Shown here in pieces: positions 44,858 to 53,536 of a DNA stretch of 64,000 nt. The notes below the pieces were generated by a model. It had not been told where the DNA came from and ran no database searches. It worked only from the letters and a program-made list of their open reading frames with translations. Both the position numbers and the translations under genes were made by a program. Origin of the DNA: CBDDKZ01 sp965230415 (GTDB lineage Bacteria; Bacteroidota; Bacteroidia; Cytophagales; JAAEPT01); assembly GCA_965230415.1 (NCBI GenBank), contig CBDDKZ010000005.1, positions 5,394,001 through 5,458,000 of the forward strand, given 5' to 3'. Each line of letters starts with the position of its first letter. Position 1 is the stretch's first letter.

Positions 44858-45424
44858 CTAAAGGTCTTCGAGATTTCCTTTACGCTTTTCTTTTAGCTGT
44901 TTGTAAAAGGAGGGTGTAAGACCAGTTATTTTCTTAAATTGATTAGATAAATGTGCCACACTACTGTAGTGCATTTTATAGGCTATTTCTGTTAAATTCA
45001 GCTCATCGTAGAGGAGTAACTCTTTTACCCTTTCTATTTTATGCAAAATGATAAATTGCTGTATGGTGATGCCTTTTACCTCCGAAAATGTGTTGGCCAA
45101 ATAGGTGTAATCAAGGTTCAATTTTTCGCTGATGTGATCTGAATAATTAACTTTAGGCAATTCATCTGAATAATGAATGAGTTCTATTACTACCTGCTTT
45201 ATTTTTTCTATTAGAATGCTTTTCCTATCATCTAACAATTCCAACCCAATCTTTAACAGATTCTCTTTCAGCATCGTCCTTTGATCAGGCGATATATCTT
45301 CCAGTATTTCTACTGTACCCAAATCGACTACCGCATATTCCAAACCCAGTTTCTTCAATTCTTCCTTGACCATCAATTTACATCGCAAACTGACCATGTA
45401 CTTGATGTATAGTTTCGTACTCAT
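44858..45424 (-). CDS. AraC-family transcriptional regulator
   Basis: 188 residues. The C-terminal ~100 residues hold the two helix-turn-helix motifs of AraC/XylS proteins: KLNLDYTYLANTFSEVKGIT (first) and LNLTEIAYKMHYSSVAHLSN with QFKKITGLTPSFYKQL (second, signature). The short N-terminal part (MVSLRCKLMVKEELKKLGLE, AVVDLGTVEILEDI) is the heavy-metal-associated-like fold seen in a Bacteroidota AraC subgroup, with one Cys that could be a sensor. It lies alone between two spacers; its target is unknown. Confidence 0.9.
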   Translation of the reverse strand: MSTKLYIKYMVSLRCKLMVKEELKKLGLEYAVVDLGTVEILEDISPDQRTMLKENLLKIGLELLDDRKSILIEKIKQVVIELIHYSDELPKVNYSDHISEKLNLDYTYLANTFSEVKGITIQQFIILHKIERVKELLLYDELNLTEIAYKMHYSSVAHLSNQFKKITGLTPSFYKQLKEKRKGNLEDL

Positions 45425-45977
45425 GCTTTTATCATACCTTTTAACGATAAACGTACTTGGAACTTATTCAGCCAATGTATAAGGCGCTTGATTTCAAGAG
45501 TTGCTACGTAGAACCCCTCAATCGCACCCTTTTAGGTTTTCACAAGGTATGGTTTATCTTATCTAATTAGCAAGTAAAGAATATTTATTATACACAACCT
45601 CACCCCCATGTGACTAAAACCTATTCTTTGCGTTGCTTCTTCACATCACACATAAGCTTTCTGCACCGCACAGCAAGAATACGCCCTCATTTCTTTTACC
45701 TACCTCTTATTTAGCTGATAGTCAATGATTTTATCACTATTTCGCTTCCAACACACAAGCAACAGATTGATTCACAGAGAGTTTTATTTAATTCAACTAT
45801 TTTGTATTGTGAAGTACCCCCCTTTAAAATGGAATGAATAGCTATACTCCCCCTTCCATTAATCTTAAAAACTAAACCAGCTATACTCACCCCTGAGTAG
45901 GCAAAAGGTAAGCCAGACCGCTATTATGCCCCATGCCAGCACCTCTTTATTATATTCAATCTTACTGCGGACAGCTT
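45425..45977. other. ~550-bp spacer, no gene seen
   Basis: AT-rich with runs of C (for example GTACCCCCCTTT) and two similar strings with AGCTATACTC near 45840 and 45880. No frame with protein features on either strand. Confidence 0.4.
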
Positions 45978-46000
45978 AGCATTTGCTAAGGGCAAATGCT
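45978..46000 (-). terminator. hairpin directly after metalloprotease stop
   Basis: Perfect 9-bp stem (AGCATTTGC / GCAAATGCT) with a 5-nt loop begins immediately after the TGA at 46001-46003. There is no T-tract, so it may be a weak terminator or an mRNA-stabilising hairpin. Confidence 0.35.
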
Positions 46001-46780
46001 TCACCTACATAAGGGATTATTCTCACCATAAAGTAGCTTCAGCGCGTTTTTGTCATTTGTGCTCAAGCCTTGTACCTCCGGACGAATTGGAAATTTTTGC
46101 ATGACCGTCAGATCGTCGGGTTCGTCAATTATAATCACAGCTCCACTACGATTTTCATCATCTGAATGCAAAAACCCTATTGTATGCCCAAATTCATGCG
46201 AGAAAGCGATAGACCACTGGGCATCACTTAACGGTACACCATCTATAGTCGCTTTAGGATCGTATGTTATGCTGCTTCCGGGAACTCCACCAGAGCTTGG
46301 TAACCTTGCCAGTGCGACAGCGAAGATACTGGAATCCATCGATATGGTAATGTCAGTACCCAGGCTCGAATTGACCGTTTTGAAATTCACATTTGCATCG
46401 GCTACATTGTTCCATCTTTCATATCCTGCTTGTGCGGCATTTCTTATATTTAAAGGGACATCTTCCTCAAAATAAACGGATATATCCTGCACATTACTAC
46501 ATGATACAATAGGGCTTGCTATAATATGCCGTTCATTAGTGCCCTTGTCCTCCTTTATTGCTTCGAAGCCCAGTAACATATCTTTTTCAATAATGTACCC
46601 TTCATCCGAAACTTTTACCGACTCTTTTGAAACGTCAAATCCTACGTTTCTTATTTTTTGAAGTTCTTCTTCCGAAATTTCAGCATGTTGAACTTTTGGA
46701 ATAATTTCTTCAGCCGGATGACATCGTATTATTGCCATAATTACTACTGCAATAAAAAAAATACTAAAAAATCTTTTCAT
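46001..46780 (-). CDS. M57-type (dual-action HEIGH) metalloprotease lipoprotein
   Basis: 259 residues. Signal peptide ends at IIRC, Cys ~20, a likely lipoprotein site. The catalytic zinc motif is HEFGHTIGFLH at ~208-218 (HExxHxxGxxH type), followed by a probable Met-turn around LTVMQKFP. The family pattern (GYERWNNVADANVNFKTV, SDAQWSIAFSHEFGHTIGFL) fits peptidase M57/metzincin-like proteins of Bacteroidota. Expected to act outside the inner membrane, anchored by lipid. It is monocistronic; a hairpin follows the stop. Confidence 0.88.
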   Translation of the reverse strand: MKRFFSIFFIAVVIMAIIRCHPAEEIIPKVQHAEISEEELQKIRNVGFDVSKESVKVSDEGYIIEKDMLLGFEAIKEDKGTNERHIIASPIVSCSNVQDISVYFEEDVPLNIRNAAQAGYERWNNVADANVNFKTVNSSLGTDITISMDSSIFAVALARLPSSGGVPGSSITYDPKATIDGVPLSDAQWSIAFSHEFGHTIGFLHSDDENRSGAVIIIDEPDDLTVMQKFPIRPEVQGLSTNDKNALKLLYGENNPLCR

Positions 46781-47161
46781 GAATTTAATTTTATTTAAAC
46801 ACCATTAAATTACACCAAAACCTTATTATATAATCATGATTAATTTCCGTAAAGCATTAATTGTCAAGCAAAAGACTAACTTGAATGTTATAGTATAAAA
46901 TTGCTTTAATCAAAACGGGAGTACGTTCTTGGCATCGGACCGGTCTAGCCATTCAAACAAACGCAATTGTTGTGTCAAAAAATTTCCTTATTTTAATTGC
47001 CTCCAATACAATCTTGTAATCCACATGCTAACAGAAAAAATAAGACTGTTCGGATTCAAACTTCATTTACTTTTTGTGGTCAACAAAAATCTTTCTGTCA
47101 TACGAATAAAATCACCTATGAGGAACAATTTTTTCTAATCGTCCTACTAAAATCCCGTATT
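46781..47161. other. 381-bp divergent spacer, no gene seen
   Basis: Region between the metalloprotease start and the globin start. Short open frames here (for example 46929-47138, or an extension of the globin frame upstream of 47162) show no protein features. TACTTTTTG at 47069-47077 is close to a -7 element but one base longer than consensus. Confidence 0.4.
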
Positions 47162-47551
47162 ATGAAACAACAAATTTCATCCCGCAAAGAAGTGGCCTTA
47201 TTGGTATCCAGTTTTTATCAGCTTGTACGGGCAGATGAGCTTCTGGGCCCGATCTTCAATAAAGCGATTGCGGAAGACGAATGGCCGGCACACCTGGATA
47301 AGCTGACCGACTTTTGGGAAACGAATCTGTTTGGTGTGAGAAAATTCAAAGGAAATCCTCAATTTGCACATCGAAAGGTGGATAAGGAAAACAATTATGG
47401 TATTGAGCAGCTTCATTTTGGCAGGTGGTTAAACCTCTGGTTTACAACTATCGATCGATTGTTTGAGGGTTCCCGGGCGGAAAGGGCGAAGCAGGCCGCA
47501 CGAAAGATGTCTACAGGTTTGTTTCTGGCGATCTGGCACGGCAGACCCTAA
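47162..47551 (+). CDS. group III truncated haemoglobin
   Basis: 129 residues from ATG 47162; upstream in-frame codons back to 46997 have no globin similarity. It fits the TrHb3 pattern: MKQQISSRKEVALLVSSFYQ, LGPIFNK, WPAHLDKLTDFWETNLFG, PQFAHRKVD with the proximal-His region, FGRWLNLWFTTID. These small haem proteins bind O2/NO and may detoxify NO or serve redox chemistry. The ferredoxin gene starts 13 bases after its stop, suggesting an electron-transfer partner (inference). Confidence 0.92.
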   Translation: MKQQISSRKEVALLVSSFYQLVRADELLGPIFNKAIAEDEWPAHLDKLTDFWETNLFGVRKFKGNPQFAHRKVDKENNYGIEQLHFGRWLNLWFTTIDRLFEGSRAERAKQAARKMSTGLFLAIWHGRP

Positions 47552-47564
47552 GCGACTAAAATAT

Positions 47565-47882
47565 ATGTACGAGCTAACACTTATTGACACCATAGGAAAA
47601 ACACACACGGTCACTTATGAAACAGGTGAATATGATAACCTGATGGAGCTGATTGTCAACAGTTTTTACGAAGAAATTGGTGATTGCAGAGGCAGAGCGT
47701 GGTGTGGCACCTGCGCCGTCACCTTGCTATCGGGAAAGTACTGCGAACAAATGGACAAGGAAGAACGCCTCAAGCTGGATGAGCTGGAAAAGACTTCTAC
47801 TATGCGACTGTCGTGCCAGTTATTGGTAGACGAAAAGCTAAACGGTACCAAGTGGCTGGTGGCAGGTAGCGACTGGTTCTAA
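47565..47882 (+). CDS. plant-type 2Fe-2S ferredoxin
   Basis: 105 residues from the ATG at 47565, 13 bases after the globin gene; a longer in-frame extension overlaps the globin and is not credible. The cluster ligands are visible: CRGRAWCGTC (C-x5-C-x2-C) at ~43-52 and a fourth Cys in MRLSCQLLVDEKLNGT. The C-x5-C spacing is one residue longer than in standard plant ferredoxins (C-x4-C), as in some adrenodoxin/isc-type relatives. Probably donates electrons to the preceding haemoglobin or to another partner. Confidence 0.9.
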   Translation: MYELTLIDTIGKTHTVTYETGEYDNLMELIVNSFYEEIGDCRGRAWCGTCAVTLLSGKYCEQMDKEERLKLDELEKTSTMRLSCQLLVDEKLNGTKWLVAGSDWF

Positions 47883-47937
47883 GCTTAACACACAAAAAAA
47901 TTATTTGACATGATGCCCTGCAAGTATAATTTTCGCG

Positions 47938-48246
47938 TTAAAGGGCTCCTTTTTCATCCGCAGGTTTAAACACCCTGGCATCTGCCACAAAAGTGGCCAA
48001 GGGAAATAACGATGCTGCAAGCACCAATAAAGCGATATTCCACTTCCATTTATAGATGAAGATGTTTTGCAAACAGAGCATACCATACGCGATAAATAAG
48101 AAGCCATGCGCCATGCCAACGATATAATTGGGTTGCTCTATACTATACAAGTATTTCAGGGGCATAGTGATCGCAAATAACAAATAGCTGATCCCTTCCA
48201 GTATGGCTGCAAGGCGTAATCGCTTAATGGGACTGGATATGTTCAT
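47938..48246 (-). CDS. DUF3817 integral membrane protein
   Basis: 102 residues with three hydrophobic segments (~10-32, ~42-62, ~68-88). RLAAILEGISYLLFAITMPL and NYIVGMAHGFLFIAYGM match the DUF3817 family pattern (EG.S...L, G..HG). Function unknown; inner membrane. Convergent with the ferredoxin gene, 56 bases apart. Confidence 0.88.
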   Translation of the reverse strand: MNISSPIKRLRLAAILEGISYLLFAITMPLKYLYSIEQPNYIVGMAHGFLFIAYGMLCLQNIFIYKWKWNIALLVLAASLFPLATFVADARVFKPADEKGAL

Positions 48247-48566
48247 ATATTTCGCAATTTGAAAGCAATGGTAATACCTATAATCAAAATTTCAAACTGT
48301 TAGGGATTATTTGGATCACTATTTTTCCGGATCAAGTATATTCCATTTGGTCTCCCCATGACCCGGCCCTTCCCTAAATCAATAGAAGTATTGATTTTAA
48401 ACGATCAGCCCAGCTATGAAAAAGGTTAAAAGAATTAGCTATTAGAGGTGTTAAAGTATAATCAGTGTCTTCAGAGAATGACACTGATGGGGAATCAATC
48501 AATAAATCCTCTTGAAACGTCACGATTCACCCACACATCGTAATCAAAGTCCTTGTGATAGGTGAC
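48247..48566. other. 320-bp spacer with dispersed hairpin element
   Basis: No gene seen. It contains the hairpin at 48461-48488 (ATCAGTGTC and GACACTGAT arms) that also occurs at 59.15 and 59.41 kb, and a terminator immediately next to it on the right for the minus-strand protease gene. Confidence 0.5.
48461..48488. repeat. dispersed 28-bp hairpin element
   Basis: 9-bp perfect inverted arms ATCAGTGTC / GACACTGAT around a 10-nt TTCAGAGAAT loop. Close copies sit at 59151-59178 (TTCAAAGAAT loop) and 59409-59436, both within the inverted-repeat-rich spacer upstream of the beta-helix gene. Confidence 0.75.
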
Positions 48567-48606
48567 AAAAAAAGCAGGATTTCAATGTTGATTGAAATCC
48601 TGCTTT
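48567..48606 (-). terminator. intrinsic terminator after the subtilase gene
   Basis: Minus-strand perfect 16-bp stem (48571-48586 with 48591-48606), 4-nt loop, followed by seven T. It lies 36 bases after the stop at 48642. Confidence 0.88.
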
Positions 48607-48641
48607 TACTTAATACTTCTACAATAGCTCGATTTTGTTTG

Positions 48642-51600
48642 TTATTGTTTCACGACACTCTGCACAAAAGTTTCACCATTATACAATAGTTGTAAAACAT
48701 ATAATCCGGATTCCAGTCCTAAGGTATTAATGTGGTTCAAACCTTCTGATACAGTTCCTGCTCTTAAAATTTGTCCCAAAGGAGAAATTAGTTGATAATC
48801 GGCATTGGTCCCTGAAGACCATTCCAAGATGAGCACATCGCTAGCAGGTAACGGATACACCGCTAAATTATCGTCAACCAGATTCTGTAATGCTGAGAGT
48901 ATTACTGCTACAGTATCTGAATTGTTCTCGCACATTTTATCACTACCTACAATTACGAAATACGAGCCATCAGATAATGCTTCATGCTCGTTGCTCGTTG
49001 CCCCGTCAATCGACTCTCCCTCATAATACCACTGATAGCTCGAATAGTTATCTGCTACAGACAATAAAGAACCAACTGCCGTAATTTCCGGAGCGCTGGG
49101 TTTTTCATTCACAATAGCCTGTACTTCAACGATGTTGCTCGCACATCCCTTCACTTCAAACACATTATTATAAAAGAAATAATAGAATCCACCTGGTGTA
49201 TTCGCATTTGAGGTAGCGATTTCTACAATTCCACTAGCGGAAGTGTACGGGTAGTTAACACCTTCGTTTTCGCGATAAAGATTGGCAGATCCGGAAACAC
49301 CAAAGTAAAGTGAACTTCCGGCAGGCACTTCTATATCCAGTTCAATAGTATTCGTTCCCTGAGGTACATTGACTGTTTTTGATACCAGTACGCTACCTTC
49401 AGGACTATCTTTGATTACAATTGTTCGATCACCGGCAGATTGAGCATTCATTACTGTTGTTCGCCATATAACAGGCTCGGTAATATTCACCAACAACCCT
49501 CGATTATCATCGTCGTAAAAACCACCGGAATTTGGTGCGTCAATCCCCACGGTTTCGGTAGTAACTTCCGCTACCCCCTCCACGTAATATGATGTTGTGG
49601 TGGTTAAAGGGGGGCTGGTAAAAGTCGGATCAGATCCAACGACATTGCCATTATCCGGAGAATCGGTCCACGTATACCCTTCTGAGCCTGTAGCTTCAAA
49701 AGTAGCCGTTTCTCCCTCGCAAATTTCCACATCATCTACCGCTGGCGTACCACCAGTATTGATAACTGCATCTACAGCGGTGCGTTCCCCGGTTGAACAC
49801 TCGCCACCATTGGCCACATAGTAAGTGGTAGTTTCTGATAGTGGAGGCGTATTAAAAACACCACCCGTTCCTACTTCATTTCCGTTCGTAGGCGCGTCAT
49901 ACCAGATGAGGTCATTAGATCCACTAGCCGACAAGGATACACTTTCGTTGATACAGGCCTCTCCTCCTTCCGCATCGGGAGCTCCTAATATCATCAATTC
50001 GATCTCTTGAGTAGACTCATCATCGCCATATTGATTCGTTGCGGTCAGCGTAACTGAATAAGTTCCTTCACCGGCGAAAGTATGCACCGGACTCTCTTGC
50101 GTGGAGGAATTACCATCTCCAAATTCCCACGAATAAGATGTTGGGTCGTTCAAGGAGTTATTTGTGAAAGTTACTTCAAAACAATTTACCTCGTAAGAAA
50201 AGTTAGCTACGGCCGCCAATTGAAGTGGTCCACAGTTAGATGAGTTAGTACCAGTAGGTTTGTTAATAGCTACGGCACGCTGTCCTTTACCATTATTTGA
50301 AGTAAGGGCACGCACAGAAACCCAATCCTCATCGTTCGCATCAGCTGGAATCACCATAAAAGTCTCGTCGGTAGCTCCAACAGTTTCCATATATTTCTCT
50401 CCTAAAATAAATACTTCGTAACCTGTGGCACCAGATACGGCATTCCACGTAAGTTCAAATCGATCTGAACAACGATTCCCTATGCTTAAATTGGATGGCA
50501 CACCAACAATTGTACTGTTTTCTACACTTTCACCAACTAAGCCATTTCGGGAAACACGCACACGAGCCTGGCCCGTAGCAATATTTGGCACGTCCCATTC
50601 GTAGTAACGTCTGGCTCCGTTTACATTTGACGAGGCGGTATTCCATGATTGGCCACCATCAGTAGAGTATTCTATCTTGAAATTACCGTTGCTACCATGG
50701 GTATCAAATTGTACAAACACTTTATCTCCGGCATTAATCGATTCACCACCGTAAGGATAAGTCACTTCAATTTCGTCCATAACAAAATTCCATACCACAA
50801 AATATTCCTGTGGCCCGTCTGGCACATTAAAACCGTTTATATTCACTGTATAACTGCCCGCTGTAGGATTGTCGATAGTTACTTGTTCTACGTTATTTCT
50901 TCTGTCGAATGTATTCGCCCCACGCGTTGCAGGTGCATCCACAGCACTTGCACTATTCACATTGGTAGATAAGACCCAAGGGTACTCCGTACCTCCGGGG
51001 CCACTTACATTAATATCCAGGTCGTTAATTAAGGCGATCGAAGAATTTGCCGCAGCTGCGGGGTCTTTCCAATAAACCATTAGCTTTAATTGAGCTACAT
51101 TGGCTGGCACATTAAAATTGACTGTTTCGTTTTGACCATTAGATATGGTACCTGATGTGTATTCTTTAGCTTCGATAATTTTAGCGGCTCTATTGGCATT
51201 AACCCGTCCCCATCCGGTGCTATAATCAGGACCTCTGTTGCCGATATCATCTGCGGTATTTAACAAAATACAATTCATTAAGCCGGTAGGCGGATCTTCG
51301 TTATTGTTGTGCTCATGATAAGCTTGTACGAGGTTGACAACTGTTCCACATACTCCAGGTGAAGCCATTGATGTACCAGAAATTGATCTGTAGTCATTAT
51401 CTGGGTAAGAAGAAAAGACAGCTGTACCTTTACCACAAATATCTGGCTTAAGCCGGCCATCGTTTAGCGGGCCACGACTCGACGTTGCATTAAGTTCATC
51501 TTTGTCGTTCAAATTACCAACCGTTATACAGTTTTTTGACGCACTGTACATACCACCAATCGTTCCCCATCCGGGGCCAGCACCAATATTACCTTGATTT

Positions 51601-52697
51601 TGTTGTCCGCTGTTTCCTGCTGCATGAACGTGTATTATTGACGGGTATCTTTCATTAGAAAGATCTCCTGTTCTTGCCTGTCCATTATACCTGTTGTTAC
51701 CCGAAGTCCATCCTAAAGAATGATTAGACACACGAACACCAAGCTGATAAGTGTTACTTAAATCTGGTATATCTTCAAATTGTGCATATCCCCAGACATG
51801 TGAACTCGGTGCTTGCCCTCGCCCACGAGGATTAAGGTTACCAGCACCTACTACCGTGCCTGTTACGTGTGTGGCATGTGAAGTTCCATTACCTGAAGAA
51901 CGTTCCATACGTCCCTTAAAGTCGATATGATCTCTGTCGTAAGGTGTTTCATCTCCTACTGCCACTCCTACTCCTTTACCATCATAGTTTCTACCACCGG
52001 GAAAGCTATTTTGAAAAACGTTGTTTCGATGTTGAATGATACCTTCATCGTTAAAGCTTTCAGCTTCTACGAAAGGTTCTATATAACACACTGATGGAAT
52101 ACTGGCAAGATTTGAGATGTTGGCTTGATCGGTTTCAACTGTGAACATATCAAATCCGTTAAAATCCATGACAGTAGCTCCTTTTGTAGTTAATAAAGAA
52201 TACATATGATCAGCAGCTGCATTCTCAAAGAAAATTATGTTAAGCGCTATTTTATCATCACCTCTCTTTGCAAAAGCAGACAATTCTTCCTCTTGAAGCA
52301 ATGGGCTAATTTTATAAGCCTCTGACATATCCAAAAGCGCTCGTGCTCCGTTTTGAAACAAAACAGTTGTGGATACCTCTGCCGGAATCGCCAACACATA
52401 AGCCATATGTGGCAAGTATTCAATTAGTTCAATTCCCTGCTCAGTTATTGCCTTTTTTTGGGATGCGGTAGGCAAATCGTAAAATTGGGCTATCAAATAA
52501 TATTTCCCTTCGTACAATGACGAAGCATCTACTTTACTCGTTCGATTTACTCCCCGTTTTTCTTGTAGCTTGATTACTCCGGTTTTAAGATGGAGATCAT
52601 AGCTTTTTTGTCCAAAGACATAAGGGCTTGTTATTAGGACCAAGGCGACTGCAATGGTCAGTTTTTTAAAGTAATTAATTCTTTTCATTTTCATCAA
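48642..52697 (-). CDS. secreted subtilisin-like (S8) protease with PKD and T9SS sorting domains
   Basis: 1351 residues. Signal peptide ends near VFGQ. The N-terminal inhibitory/propeptide-like region spans ~35-215; the S8 catalytic domain at ~225-500 carries the triad Asp (VAVGDETPYDRDH, ~248), His (GNGTSHATHVTG, ~275) and Ser (SGTSMASPGVCG, ~442). Then a P-domain/CARDB-like segment, an Fn3-like domain (LTWNAVSGATGYEVFI), a PKD domain (SYSWEFGDGNSSTQESPVHT, ~890), Ig-like GTG-type domains (EGETATFEATG), and a type A T9SS sorting domain (VYPLPASDVLILEW, LESGLYVLQLLY). Exported through the outer membrane, probably degrading proteins for nutrition. All catalytic residues are present. A strong terminator follows. 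Confidence 0.96.
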   Translation of the reverse strand: MMKMKRINYFKKLTIAVALVLITSPYVFGQKSYDLHLKTGVIKLQEKRGVNRTSKVDASSLYEGKYYLIAQFYDLPTASQKKAITEQGIELIEYLPHMAYVLAIPAEVSTTVLFQNGARALLDMSEAYKISPLLQEEELSAFAKRGDDKIALNIIFFENAAADHMYSLLTTKGATVMDFNGFDMFTVETDQANISNLASIPSVCYIEPFVEAESFNDEGIIQHRNNVFQNSFPGGRNYDGKGVGVAVGDETPYDRDHIDFKGRMERSSGNGTSHATHVTGTVVGAGNLNPRGRGQAPSSHVWGYAQFEDIPDLSNTYQLGVRVSNHSLGWTSGNNRYNGQARTGDLSNERYPSIIHVHAAGNSGQQNQGNIGAGPGWGTIGGMYSASKNCITVGNLNDKDELNATSSRGPLNDGRLKPDICGKGTAVFSSYPDNDYRSISGTSMASPGVCGTVVNLVQAYHEHNNNEDPPTGLMNCILLNTADDIGNRGPDYSTGWGRVNANRAAKIIEAKEYTSGTISNGQNETVNFNVPANVAQLKLMVYWKDPAAAANSSIALINDLDINVSGPGGTEYPWVLSTNVNSASAVDAPATRGANTFDRRNNVEQVTIDNPTAGSYTVNINGFNVPDGPQEYFVVWNFVMDEIEVTYPYGGESINAGDKVFVQFDTHGSNGNFKIEYSTDGGQSWNTASSNVNGARRYYEWDVPNIATGQARVRVSRNGLVGESVENSTIVGVPSNLSIGNRCSDRFELTWNAVSGATGYEVFILGEKYMETVGATDETFMVIPADANDEDWVSVRALTSNNGKGQRAVAINKPTGTNSSNCGPLQLAAVANFSYEVNCFEVTFTNNSLNDPTSYSWEFGDGNSSTQESPVHTFAGEGTYSVTLTATNQYGDDESTQEIELMILGAPDAEGGEACINESVSLSASGSNDLIWYDAPTNGNEVGTGGVFNTPPLSETTTYYVANGGECSTGERTAVDAVINTGGTPAVDDVEICEGETATFEATGSEGYTWTDSPDNGNVVGSDPTFTSPPLTTTTSYYVEGVAEVTTETVGIDAPNSGGFYDDDNRGLLVNITEPVIWRTTVMNAQSAGDRTIVIKDSPEGSVLVSKTVNVPQGTNTIELDIEVPAGSSLYFGVSGSANLYRENEGVNYPYTSASGIVEIATSNANTPGGFYYFFYNNVFEVKGCASNIVEVQAIVNEKPSAPEITAVGSLLSVADNYSSYQWYYEGESIDGATSNEHEALSDGSYFVIVGSDKMCENNSDTVAVILSALQNLVDDNLAVYPLPASDVLILEWSSGTNADYQLISPLGQILRAGTVSEGLNHINTLGLESGLYVLQLLYNGETFVQSVVKQ

Positions 52698-53082
52698 ACA
52701 CTGTTAAATCTTATAATTAAGTAAGGTTGTTTCTGAACGTCACTTGACGTTTTTTCACAAATGTTCGATTTTTTGGGGTTACTTATAAACTAAGTCATTA
52801 ATGATGATTTGACTTGTTCATATGCTGATCATTGTTTACCCGTCTATAAAAAATGCAACTTTGATGCAAAAAGCATATATTGTTAGTTATCTTATTAAAT
52901 CCATTGAGCCTACAAAGCTACTTTACACACAAAAAGTAAAACTACTATCGAAAACAGAAATCTGCCAAGTTAAACAATAGCCTTTATTATAAGAAAAGAC
53001 TACTTCTTTAGGTAAAGAGCTAACCTAAGTACTGTCAATTCTGTAATTATCGAAAGCACAGGAGCCTATCCATAGCATTTTT
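52698..53082. other. 385-bp spacer, no gene seen
   Basis: AT-rich region upstream of the protease gene with many A/T runs. No protein-like frame; the promoter for the protease presumably lies here but no clear TAnnTTTG element was found. Confidence 0.4.
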
Positions 53083-53355
53083 TTATTTTTCTACAATAAC
53101 GATCTGACCGGAGGAAATATCAGATGTGCTTAATATGTACATACCCTTACTAAAGAACCAACAGGTATTACATCGATATTCCCTTGGATGTTAAGTATTT
53201 GTTTTCCGTTCCTATTAAAAATCCGGATATTATTTAAAGGCTTTTCTGAGGAAGCGCTACTATTAGGGGTAAGTACTAATTTTGAGGTAATTACTAACCT
53301 TGGGGCAAGCGTTAGCTTTGGCTTCCATGATAGTTTTTTTTCAAAGCCAAAATAA
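53083..53355 (-). pseudogene. remnant of a T9SS sorting-domain gene with frameshift
   Basis: On the minus strand an open frame from ~53355 reads LTPNSSASSEKPLNNIRIFN, RNGKQILNIQGNIDVIPVGS and breaks at about 53150 (KGMYILSTSDISSGQIVIVE continues in another phase to TAA at 53083). The joined sequence has the order and spacing of a type A T9SS sorting domain (PN..., VIPVGSL.KGMYIL). It has no start or upstream domain, so it is the decayed C-terminal end of a lost exported protein. Confidence 0.5.
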
Positions 53356-53536
53356 TTTAGTTATAAATTATGTACTTGATTAATTCTGCCATTGCTGTTT
53401 TGTGAAGCAGAAAAACGGCCACATTAAAGTGTCTTATAAAATTGTTTGTCAAATACAATCCTGGTGATAAAGGTGAAATAACCTTTACATTACAAGCTTA
53501 ATTGTCCTTTTATCTGACTGTTGTCACAAAATATTA

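Noticed and set aside
46929..47138. 69-codon frame upstream of the globin gene
   Set aside because: No protein features and it overlaps the probable promoter region of the globin-ferredoxin pair.
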